A stretch of DNA of 40,058 nucleotides from CAYMQB01 sp964392665 (GTDB lineage: Bacteria; Hydrothermota; E44-bin80), in contig CAYMQB010000024.1 in the NCBI GenBank assembly GCA_964392665.1, positions 1 to 40,058 on the forward strand, in the 5' to 3' direction. Shown here one piece after another: positions 1 to 6,692 of this stretch; position 1 is the first letter of the stretch; each line of letters opens with the position of its first letter. A program made the translations under genes and the position numbers. Below the pieces are notes generated by a model. The model did no database searches. It was not told where the DNA came from and worked only from the letters and a program-made list of their open reading frames with translations.

Positions 1-307
1 GCGAAATTGGAAATTACGAAAATAGCACAAAAGAGAAGGACGAAATTGCGAAATTGGAAATTACGAAAATAGCACAAAAGAGAAGGACGAAATTGCGAAA
101 TTGGAAATTACGAAAATAGCACAAAAGAGAAGGACGAAATTGCGAAATTGGAAATTACGAAAATAGCACAAAAGAGAAGGACGAAATTGCGAAATTGGAA
201 ATTACGAAAATAGCACAAAAGAGAAGGACGAAATTGCGAAATTGGAAATTACGAAAATAGCACAAAAGAGAAGGACGAAATTGCGAAATTGGAAATTACG
301 AAAATAA
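1..307. repeat. Perfect 47-bp tandem repeat array (at least 6 copies plus a partial copy)
   Basis: Copies begin at 1, 48, 95, 142, 189 and 236, and a partial copy runs 283-307. Each begins GCGAAATTGGAAATTACG and the full copies are identical by eye. The period is 47, not a multiple of 3, and no long ORF uses it, so this is not a coding repeat. The array is cut by the window edge, so the true copy number is unknown. Identical copies suggest recent expansion. Degenerate fragments recur near 1519, 2815 and 16357. Confidence 0.97.
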
Positions 308-417
308 GAAAGACAGACATGAGACAAAAGACTGAAGACACAGACCGGAAAATCCGAAAACAGGGAATAATTTCAGAATTCCAGTGTAAATAAGTATAGA
401 AAGAAAAAGGAGGTATT

Positions 418-1455
418 ATGAAAAGGTTGGTTCTAACGACTGTAGCAATTCTGGCAACATTCAATTTCGCAGCATTCAAAAAGCACAGTCCCGAAGATAA
501 TATCAGGAGAACAGTCAAGAACATATCCGTTTGTAATCCCATTCACTACAAGAACTTGACAATTTTCCCTCTCGCAATGTCAAGGGGGCGTGATTCAAAA
601 TCAATCATTACTCTTGATAGAGCACTTGACAAGAATTACATTGAGATAATTGAAAAAGAATCAGGTGATGTAAATACTGTGCTTCTTGTCAATAAGTCAA
701 AATACTATGTCTTTATACTCTCAGGTGAGGTCATAAAAGGATGTAAACAGGACCGAATGGTTAGCGAGGACTGCTTAATTCCTCCTAACAGCGGCAAAAT
801 TCACCTTTCCGTCTACTGCACGGAACATGGAAGATGGACTGCACAATCAAAAAAATTCGGAGCAGCCAAGATGGCAATCAGCCCAAAAATGAGAGGCGTT
901 GCAAAAGAATCACAAAGCCAGAGCGAGGTCTGGGCTCAGGTTGAAGAAAAAAGGGACGAAGTCGGGGCTGCCTCATCACCTACATCAAGGTATATGGATA
1001 TCGTAGAAGACAAGGAAGTTGCAGGAAAACTTAAATCTTATGTTGATAAATTTTCGAACATACCAAATGTCAGCGGATGGAATACTATTGGAGTCCTTGC
1101 AGCAGTGGGAGATGAAATAATAGTTGTTGACCTGTTTTCGAACCATAAGTTATTCAAGAGCCTCTGGGAAAAATTAGTAAAATCTTATGCCCTCGATGCA
1201 ATTCACAAATCACCCGAAGGTAAACTCTCAAAAAACAATGTAATGGATTTCATAAGGGAACTCAACGATGCAGACCTTGAGTCCAGAAATACCGATGGAA
1301 CCGGTGATGCCTATACGGTCGATGGAGATTGCAGCTTTGGAACAACACTTATCTTCGATGGTAAAATAGTGCATCTTGACCTATTTCCAAGACAAGAAAC
1401 ACAACATCCTAAGAGAATTCCGTTGCTCGATATCAGACGAGAAGGCGGACGGTAG
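418..1455 (+). CDS. DUF6569 / ARPP-1-like protein
   Basis: 345 aa, ATG preceded by a strong AAAGGAGG ribosome site. The first ~20 residues (MKRLVLTTVAILATF...) are hydrophobic after Lys-Arg, so export or anchoring is possible, but no clear cleavage site is seen. The middle carries the block I associate with the DUF6569/ARPP-1 family: a hydrophobic strand, then LSGEVIKGCKQDRMVSED, IPPNSGKIHLSVYC and EHGRW. A second conserved block (VSGWNTIGVLAAVGDEIIVVDLF, split here over residues ~220-245) follows a linker rich in S/E/Q. The biochemical role of this family is not established. It stands alone between repeat-rich spacers, so neighbours give no clue. A weak -10-like TATAGA lies at 395-400 without a convincing -35. 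Confidence 0.75.
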   Translation: MKRLVLTTVAILATFNFAAFKKHSPEDNIRRTVKNISVCNPIHYKNLTIFPLAMSRGRDSKSIITLDRALDKNYIEIIEKESGDVNTVLLVNKSKYYVFILSGEVIKGCKQDRMVSEDCLIPPNSGKIHLSVYCTEHGRWTAQSKKFGAAKMAISPKMRGVAKESQSQSEVWAQVEEKRDEVGAASSPTSRYMDIVEDKEVAGKLKSYVDKFSNIPNVSGWNTIGVLAAVGDEIIVVDLFSNHKLFKSLWEKLVKSYALDAIHKSPEGKLSKNNVMDFIRELNDADLESRNTDGTGDAYTVDGDCSFGTTLIFDGKIVHLDLFPRQETQHPKRIPLLDIRREGGR

Positions 1456-1518
1456 CTGAGAGCAACAGTGGCAATAGAGACATCAGACATAAGACCGCAG
1501 AGCTGACACCGAATACCT

Positions 1519-1603
1519 GAAGGACGAAATTGCGAAATTCGAAATTACGAAAATAGCACAAAACAGAAGGACGAAATTGCGAAATTAGAAATTAGAAAAT
1601 AAT
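1519..1603. repeat. Two degenerate copies of the 47-bp repeat
   Basis: Two successive units match the array at 1-307, with changes such as GAAATTCGAAATTACG in the first and GAAATTAGAAATTAG in the second. This shows the repeat is a dispersed family that can expand locally. Confidence 0.9.
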
Positions 1604-1658
1604 AGACTACAGCAAAGAAATTGTCACTCACGCAAAAGCATATCATACCCGCCTTTTT

Positions 1659-1753
1659 TGTCACTCCTGCGAAAGCAGGAGTCCAAAGGGGTAAACTCCA
1701 ACAGGTATCCAGAATGAAAAAGGCAATAGATTCCTGCTGCTGCAGTAATGACA
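1659..1753. repeat. MITE-like palindromic element
   Basis: The left end TGTCACTCCTGC gaaa GCAGGAGTCC is itself a hairpin. The right end ATTCCTGCTGCTGCAG then TAATGACA is its imperfect inverted counterpart, giving a ~95-bp element with inverted ends. Related half-elements lie at 16405-16432 and, in the opposite orientation, at 19816-19842. No transposase is in the window, so any mobility would have to act in trans. Confidence 0.7.
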
Positions 1754-2051
1754 GTACAAACACGAGATATGAGACCCAACTCCTGAAGGCAGAGCACAAG
1801 CAACAAGAACATAAGAAACGCAGATTAGAAAAAATGGTAGTTATGCAACGATCTAACGACATTAACGAACGAAACGACCTAAACGACTCGAAGATTCAAA
1901 CGATGTTAACGAACAAAACGCTCTAAACACAATTACTAGTTACCTAATTACTTAATTACAATGGGTGGCATCACGAAGGTCCAAACGATATAAATCGAAT
2001 ACTTGGCATCGTAAACTCCCAGAACAAAAATCCAAAAAACAAAGTTTTTTG

Positions 2052-2080
2052 TTGACAAAAGGACAAAGTAGTTATACATT
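2052..2080 (+). promoter_or_regulatory. Promoter for the PTS EIIA gene
   Basis: Perfect TTGACA at 2052-2057 and TACATT at 2075-2080 with a 17-nt spacer (an overlapping TATACA at 2073 would give 15). It lies about 40 nt upstream of the ATG at 2124. Confidence 0.65.
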
Positions 2081-2123
2081 TCCAAAACATTTAGAAGATG
2101 GATAGACAAAACAGGAGGCTTTT

Positions 2124-2639
2124 ATGCTGTTAAGCGATTATGTAAAGAAAGAGAATATAATTTCGGAACTCCAAGGGGCGGAGAAGAACTCCATTATAAC
2201 AGAGATGGGCAATCTCCTCGCCCGGAGTGGAGCTGTAACCGATAAGGATGCTTTCATACAGGCAATAATAGTTAGAGAGGAAATCGAAAGCACAGCAGTA
2301 GGAGAGGGTATCGCTATTCCGCATACACGGGGTCAATTTTGCAAACAACTCTCCGTGTCAATCGGTAGAAGTAAGAATGGTGTCGATTTTGGTGCCCTTG
2401 ACTCAAAACTTGTGTATCTAATCTTTATGATTGCGGCACCCGAAGAAGCAAACAAACAGTATCTTCAGGTAATAGCAAAAATTGCAAGATTCTTAAGACA
2501 TCCTGACAACAAGCAGGCAATGATGGATGCAGATGATGCTGCTCGTATTTTTGATGTTATAGTGGACTTCGACTCGAAATTCCCTGGTGTGGAAACCGTT
2601 AAAACAAAAGACGGAAGGGTAATACATAAGGAGATGTAG
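2124..2639 (+). CDS. PTS EIIA type-2 domain protein (PtsN/FruA-like)
   Basis: 171 aa, ATG 6 nt after AGGAGG. A single EIIA domain of the fructose/mannitol/nitrogen class: the phospho-acceptor signature GEGIAIPHTR puts the active histidine at residue 67, and the length is close to stand-alone EIIA-Ntr. In this family phosphate is passed from HPr to this His, either for sugar uptake or, in PtsN proteins, for regulation. No EIIB, EIIC, HPr or EI gene is nearby, which favours a regulatory PtsN-like role; that is inference. The C-terminal ~25 residues (FDSKFPGVETVKTKDGRVIHKEM region) extend slightly past the usual domain end. It is monocistronic, with its own promoter. Confidence 0.85.
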   Translation: MLLSDYVKKENIISELQGAEKNSIITEMGNLLARSGAVTDKDAFIQAIIVREEIESTAVGEGIAIPHTRGQFCKQLSVSIGRSKNGVDFGALDSKLVYLIFMIAAPEEANKQYLQVIAKIARFLRHPDNKQAMMDADDAARIFDVIVDFDSKFPGVETVKTKDGRVIHKEM

Positions 2640-2814
2640 CGAAGGATAGTTCTTCGGCAAGCTCAGAACGGAGATTGAGTGCTTTCATTTCATTCAGCAC
2701 GGGATTGGTGCCTGTAGCACGGTTTGAGTCCCTGCGGGACGGTCTAACAAATAAACAGAGTATCGGGGAAACAGCAAGACAGACCACAGACCGAAGACAA
2801 GAGATCGAATAACT

Positions 2815-2840
2815 GAAAGACGAAATTGCGAAAATGAGAA
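2815..2840. repeat. Fragment of the 47-bp repeat
   Basis: GACGAAATTGCGAAA matches the unit of the 1-307 array. It is preceded by AGAC-word sequence, as at 1519 and 16357. Confidence 0.75.
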
Positions 2841-2954
2841 AGGCAGAAAAGGCGTGTATATTCATAGTATATTTAGTTGTATATTTGTAGTGTATTTATT
2901 GTTTACAACTAATAACGCATGGCAAATACACACCGAAGCGAATTTACAGCGCAG

Positions 2955-3039
2955 GCCAATAACCATTGACTAATAATTGAGACCATTGACCAATAACTGA
3001 TGACTAATGGCCGATGACCAATAACGAATGACCAATTGC
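2955..3039. repeat. Degenerate short-word repeat (TGACCAATAAC / TGACTAATG words)
   Basis: About 85 bp built almost entirely of permuted 8-11-bp words such as GACCAATAAC, TTGACTAATAA and GATGACTAATG. No inverted structure and no ORF. Confidence 0.8.
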
Positions 3040-3074
3040 AAACCTAATAAATCCGAAAAAAACTCATATTTTTC

Positions 3075-3103
3075 TTGACTTTTCCCTAATATTTTTCTAT
3101 ACT
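3075..3103 (+). promoter_or_regulatory. Promoter for tRNA-Val
   Basis: TTGACT at 3075-3080 and TATACT at 3098-3103 with exactly 17 nt between. The expected start, ~3110, is about 10 nt before the mature tRNA 5' end. Confidence 0.85.
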
Positions 3104-3119
3104 GCAAATAATGAGCGAA

Positions 3120-3196
3120 GGGCGATTAGCTCAGTTGGTTAGAGCGCTTGCTCGACATGCAAGAGGCCAGCCGTTCAAGTCGGCTATCGCCCACCA
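3120..3196 (+). tRNA. tRNA-Val (anticodon GAC), CCA encoded
   Basis: Full cloverleaf by eye: acceptor GGGCGAT/ATCGCCC, D stem GCTC/GAGC with loop AGTTGGTTA, anticodon stem CTTGC/GCAAG with loop TCGACAT (anticodon GAC at 3154-3156), variable loop AGGCC, T stem AGCCG/CGGCT with loop TTCAAGT, discriminator A and encoded CCA at 3194-3196. Oddity: position 33, 5' of the anticodon, is C (3153) where U is almost universal. Confidence 0.95.
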
Positions 3197-3608
3197 TTGC
3201 GAAACATAATAGGCAGAAATCCTATGAAACCGCAAAGAGAGATGAGGGAAGAATGATGAGCGTATCGGAGAACTGGAGTGTCGGTGTTTCGGAGATTGAA
3301 CGCTAACGCTGTGAAACAAGCGCAATGCTGTAATAGGTAATTTAGTAACCGGTAACTAAGTAATTAATGTATCAATGACAAATCAGATTGCTTAGGAAGA
3401 AATATGGACAAATGCTCGCAGTAACAAACGTGCCAAAGAAACCAAATGAGCTAAAGAAGTAAGGGCACTGTATCAACGGATTAAAGGAAATTTTTCTGTG
3501 TAAATCTGAGATTTTGAAGACAGGATGCAGCATTGTGAAATACAAAAATAAATAATTGAAGCATCGAAAATATGAACTTAGAGAATTATCATTTTAAAAG
3601 AGATATTA
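3197..3608. other. Intergenic region before thrS
   Basis: Contains one copy of a GGAGTGTCGGTGT word repeat (3275-3295; a near-identical copy is at 16242-16262) and AT-rich GGTAATTTAGTAACCGG-like words. I see no T-box-like leader and no convincing promoter for thrS. Confidence 0.6.
3275..3295. repeat. GGAGTGTCGGTGT word repeat, copy 1
   Basis: 21 bp that matches 16242-16262 at 20 of 21 positions. Both sit in intergenic DNA and are flanked by further CGGAG words. Confidence 0.8.
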
Positions 3609-5552
3609 ATGAAAATAAAAATAGAAATAGATGGTATAAAGGAATTGGATTTTCCAAAGGGTTCTACTGCCTTAGAGATACTCTTCGGTCTAAATTCTAA
3701 AGATAATAAACGACCGATAGCTGCCAAATTCAACGGTATTCTTATTGATCTTAATTCACCAGTGCAAACTGATGGCAATTTGAAACCCATTTTTTTTAAT
3801 GATGAAGAAGGCAAGAGCATATACTGGCATTCGTCGTCCCATATCATGGCACAAGCAGTAGAACGATTGTTTCCTGACGCTAAACTTGGTATTGGTCCCG
3901 CAATATCAGATGGGTTCTACTACGATTTCCTTACAAAAGAGACTTTCACACCAGATGAGCTAATTGCAGTAGAAAAGGAGATGCAGAAGATAATCGACCA
4001 GGATATAAAATTCGAGAGAAATGAAATCTCGAGACAGGAAGCAATTTCCATATTCCAGAAAAAGGATGAAAAGTTCAAGGTTGAACTACTCAATGAAATA
4101 GAAGGAGCGGTTTCGCTATATGAGAATGCGGAATTCAGCGACCTCTGCAAAGGTCCCCATATTCCCAGTACTGGATATATCGGAGCATTCAAACTACTTT
4201 CTGTTTCAGGCAGTTACTGGAAGGGCGATGAAAAGAGGGAAAACCTACAGCGTATCTACGGAATTTCATTCGAAAAAAAACAGGAACTTGACGAATACCT
4301 CAAAAAACTGGAAGAAGCAAAGGAAAGAGACCACAGAAAGATTGGAAAAGAACTTGACCTGTTCTCCTTTAACGAAAGTGCCGGCTCCGGACTTGTTCTC
4401 TGGCACCCAAAAGGAGCAACGCTGAGAAGAATAATCGAGGACTTCTGGAAGCAAGAACATTTGAAGAATGGTTACAAACTTGTAGTTACTCCTCACATTG
4501 CAAAAGCGGGATTATGGAAAACCTCCGGTCATTATGATTACTACATTGAAAATATGTATACATTTTTCAAAAATGACGAAGAATTCGTTGTGAAACCCAT
4601 GAACTGCCCCGGACACATTCTTATCTATCAATCGAAAATCCGCAGTTACCGGGACCTGCCAATTCGGTATGCAGAACTCGGAACCGTTGTTAGAGACGAA
4701 CTCTCTGGTGTTCTTCACGGTCTGCTGAGAGCCCGAGAGTTCACGGTTGACGATGGACATATTTTTTGCACAGATGAACAAATGGACGATGAAATACTGG
4801 GAGTTCTCAGATTTGCAAGAAGTATGCTGAGAACCTTCGGTTTCCATGATCTTCGTTATGAACTCAGCGTTCGCGACCCTAAGAATACAGATAAATATGC
4901 AGGAATGGATAACGACTGGGATAAGGCAGAATTATCCCTGACCAAGGCTCTGGAAGCAGAGAAGGTTGATTACAAAAGGATGGAAGGAGAGGCTGTTTTC
5001 TATGGACCAAAAATCGACATAAAATTCTTTGATGCTATCGGAAGAAATGTGCAGGGACCTACAATCCAGTTCGATTTCAACCTTCCTGCACGATTTGATA
5101 TTAACTATATAGGGAAAGATGGAAATCCACATAATGTGTATATAGTTCATAGGGCACTTCTTGGTTCTATAGAAAGATTCGTCGCTGTTTTGATTGAAAA
5201 CTATAAGGGACACTTCCCGGTGTGGCTCTCTCCAATTCAGGTGAAGATTATGACAATTACCGAGAAATTCGTTTCCTACGCCCGAAAAGTAACTGACACC
5301 CTGAAATCAAATTTAATTAGGTGTGAACTTGATACAAGAAACGAAAAGATAAACCTTAAAATAAGAGAAGCAGAAAAAGACAAAATTCCATACATGCTAA
5401 TCGTCGGCGGGAGAGAAGAGAAGGACAATACGGTTTCCGTTAGACAAAGACATGGAAAGGATCGCGGAACTATGTCGATAGAGACGCTTATTTCTGAAAT
5501 TCGCGAGTTAGTAGAGCAAAAATCAAATCATAAAGGAGGTGTTGACTATTAA
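3609..5552 (+). CDS. thrS: Threonine--tRNA ligase
   Basis: 647 aa, full length for bacterial ThrRS. It charges tRNA-Thr with threonine in the cytosol. Domains in order: N-terminal TGS (1-65), the editing domain with HSSSH at 74-78 and the CKGPH element, the class II catalytic core with MNCPGH (Cys333 is the expected zinc ligand), motif 2 (VRDELSGVLHGLLRAREF) and motif 3 near IVHRALLGSIERF, then the anticodon-binding domain. Motif 2 has DELSG where many family members have NEPSG. The ATG is chosen because it gives the TGS domain its normal start; the ribosome site is weak. The gene overlaps infC, the classic thrS-infC-rpmI-rplT-pheS-pheT order. Confidence 0.97.
   Translation: MKIKIEIDGIKELDFPKGSTALEILFGLNSKDNKRPIAAKFNGILIDLNSPVQTDGNLKPIFFNDEEGKSIYWHSSSHIMAQAVERLFPDAKLGIGPAISDGFYYDFLTKETFTPDELIAVEKEMQKIIDQDIKFERNEISRQEAISIFQKKDEKFKVELLNEIEGAVSLYENAEFSDLCKGPHIPSTGYIGAFKLLSVSGSYWKGDEKRENLQRIYGISFEKKQELDEYLKKLEEAKERDHRKIGKELDLFSFNESAGSGLVLWHPKGATLRRIIEDFWKQEHLKNGYKLVVTPHIAKAGLWKTSGHYDYYIENMYTFFKNDEEFVVKPMNCPGHILIYQSKIRSYRDLPIRYAELGTVVRDELSGVLHGLLRAREFTVDDGHIFCTDEQMDDEILGVLRFARSMLRTFGFHDLRYELSVRDPKNTDKYAGMDNDWDKAELSLTKALEAEKVDYKRMEGEAVFYGPKIDIKFFDAIGRNVQGPTIQFDFNLPARFDINYIGKDGNPHNVYIVHRALLGSIERFVAVLIENYKGHFPVWLSPIQVKIMTITEKFVSYARKVTDTLKSNLIRCELDTRNEKINLKIREAEKDKIPYMLIVGGREEKDNTVSVRQRHGKDRGTMSIETLISEIRELVEQKSNHKGGVDY
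5533..5550 (+). promoter_or_regulatory. infC ribosome site and AUU start codon
   Basis: The core GGAGG (5535-5539) is 8 nt from ATT at 5548, the optimal spacing. The in-frame alternatives GTG 5539 (inside the ribosome site) and TTG 5542 (2 nt after it) are too close. ATT-AAA also matches the way E. coli infC begins. AUU starts are discriminated against by IF3 itself, which supplies autoregulation. Confidence 0.7.
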
Positions 5553-6147
5553 ATATAAAAGAGAAAAAAAGACACCAATAAACTATAGAATTAGAGCAAA
5601 AACCGTGATGGTTATTGACGAAAAAAAGGGGAACTTAGGGGTTATGCCAAGGGATAACGCAATAAAAATAGCAAAGGAAAGAGGACTGGACCTGGTTGTT
5701 GTAAGCTCAGACCATCAACCTCCAGTATGCAAAATCATTGATTTTGGGAAACAGCTTTACATAAAACACAAACAACAAAGGCTTGCAAAGAAAAAACAGA
5801 AAGTCGTACAGATAAAGGAATTAAAATTTGGTCCGAAAATCAGTGAAAATGACTATGGTGTCAAACTGAGACACGCACGGGAATTCTTGACAGAAGATAA
5901 GAAAGTAAAACTTACGGTCAAGTTCAGGGGAAGGGAGATTATTTACGCAAACAAAGGCATTCAGCTTCTGAATAAGATGGCTCAGGAATTGTCTGAAATT
6001 TCAATCCGGGAGAGAGAGCCTTTTCGTATTGGAAAGTTCATATCCTTAATGCTTGCGCCAAAGCATACTACTAAACAGAGAGGAGGCGCTGTTGCCAAAA
6101 ATAAAGACAAAAAGGTCAGCGAAGAAAAGATTCAAGAAAACCAGTAG
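5548..6147 (+). CDS. infC: Translation initiation factor IF-3
   Basis: 199 aa if started at AUU 5548 (202 aa from GTG 5539). IF-3 binds the 30S subunit, prevents premature 50S joining and proofreads initiator tRNA and start codon. N-domain: NYRIRAKTVMVIDEKKGNLG and PPVCKIIDFGKQLYIKHK. C-domain: KELKFGPKISENDYGVKL through FRIGKFISLMLAPKH. After MLAPKH, where the family usually ends, a basic tail of ~25 residues is read through the start of rpmI. The start overlaps the thrS stop codon (ATTAA), so translation is probably coupled. Confidence 0.95.
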   Translation: MKYKREKKTPINYRIRAKTVMVIDEKKGNLGVMPRDNAIKIAKERGLDLVVVSSDHQPPVCKIIDFGKQLYIKHKQQRLAKKKQKVVQIKELKFGPKISENDYGVKLRHAREFLTEDKKVKLTVKFRGREIIYANKGIQLLNKMAQELSEISIREREPFRIGKFISLMLAPKHTTKQRGGAVAKNKDKKVSEEKIQENQ

Positions 6148-6283
6148 TGGTGAGTATAAAAGGTCAAAAGCGAATAAAAGCCACCTGTTGACAAAGAAGA
6201 AAAAGAAGAGAAAGAAAAATCTGGCAAAATCGACCCTGGTAAGTCCAAGAGACAAGAAAAAGATAAAGAGACTTTTGCCGTAA
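6092..6283 (+). CDS. rpmI: 50S ribosomal protein bL35
   Basis: 63 aa from TTG at 6092, 5 nt after AGGAGG (6081-6086). This start gives the family N-terminus (M)PKIKTKRSAKKRFKK; the open frame extends 13 codons further upstream, but that segment is not L35-like. Conserved SHLLTKK follows near residue 35. The whole protein is Lys/Arg-rich, as expected for an rRNA-binding protein. The start lies 56 nt inside infC, a long overlap for this pair. Confidence 0.92.
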   Translation: MPKIKTKRSAKKRFKKTSSGEYKRSKANKSHLLTKKKKKRKKNLAKSTLVSPRDKKKIKRLLP

Positions 6284-6301
6284 TGTGGAAAGGAATTAAA
6301 C

Positions 6302-6652
6302 ATGCCAAGAGTTCGCTCAAAAACCGTTAGAAAGGCTAAACACAAAAGATGGTTAAAACAAGCCAAAGGGTTCTGGGGTAAAAGAAAAAATCTCTACAGC
6401 GTCGCAAGGGTCGCTTCAATGAAGGCTCTTTCATACGCAACAAGAGATCGAAAGGTAAAAAAACGTTCGTTTAGAAGACTGTGGATAGTAAGAATAACTG
6501 CAGCCTGCCACAACAATGGAATCAGTTATAGCAAGTTTTTAAACAACCTTAAGAAAAATAGCATCTCACTCAACAGAAAATCTCTTGCTGAAATCGCTGC
6601 TCACGACACTACAGCCTTTAAACTGCTCGTCAAGGAAACGACAAACCCATAG
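6302..6652 (+). CDS. rplT: 50S ribosomal protein bL20
   Basis: 116 aa, normal length. It binds 23S rRNA early in 50S assembly. It begins MPRVRSKTVRKAKHKRWLKQ and contains the family's AKGFWGKRKNLYSVA, RDRKVKKRSFRRLWI and NNGISYSKF blocks. ATG after GGAAAGGAA. It lies 18 nt downstream of rpmI and clearly belongs to the same transcript. In other bacteria L20 represses rpmI-rplT translation; I do not see a defined operator here. Confidence 0.97.
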   Translation: MPRVRSKTVRKAKHKRWLKQAKGFWGKRKNLYSVARVASMKALSYATRDRKVKKRSFRRLWIVRITAACHNNGISYSKFLNNLKKNSISLNRKSLAEIAAHDTTAFKLLVKETTNP

Positions 6653-6692
6653 CCGGTAAAGCTATGTTAGTATGAGAAAAGCGATGAGTTGA

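Larger units (their letters stand above)
1456..2123. other. Repeat-rich intergenic region, no gene seen
   Basis: Contains AGAC-word sequence (~1480-1515), two degenerate 47-mer copies (1519-1603), a palindrome-ended element (1659-1753), a run of AACGA/TAACGA words (~1850-1920), and short ACTAGTTACCTAATTACTTAA-like sequence (~1935-1960). Reading frames here translate to the peptide artefacts typical of such repeats (for example PAFAG on the minus strand), so I do not call genes. Confidence 0.7.
2640..3119. other. Intergenic region rich in simple-word repeats
   Basis: Holds a CTTCGGCAAGCTCAG-type word (~2650), a GTCCCTGCGGGAC hairpin (~2731-2743), AGAC words (2776-2800), a degenerate 47-mer fragment (2815-2840), an AT-rich block of repeated GTATATT words (~2855-2905), the TGACCAATAAC word region (2955-3039) and the tRNA promoter. 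No ORF with coding character. Confidence 0.7.

Noticed and set aside
1..307. CRISPR array
   Set aside because: The repeats are directly contiguous at a 47-bp period with no spacers, and no cas genes are present.
1545..1926. Open frames of ~60-105 aa on both strands
   Set aside because: They run through dispersed repeats and yield peptide artefacts such as PAFAG; no ribosome site and no coding character.
3197..3608. T-box or other leader before thrS
   Set aside because: No T-box motif, specifier stem or terminator was found; the region is repeat words and AT-rich sequence.
5539..5547. GTG or TTG start for infC
   Set aside because: GTG is inside the Shine-Dalgarno sequence and TTG is 2 nt from it; ATT at 5548 has the correct spacing.
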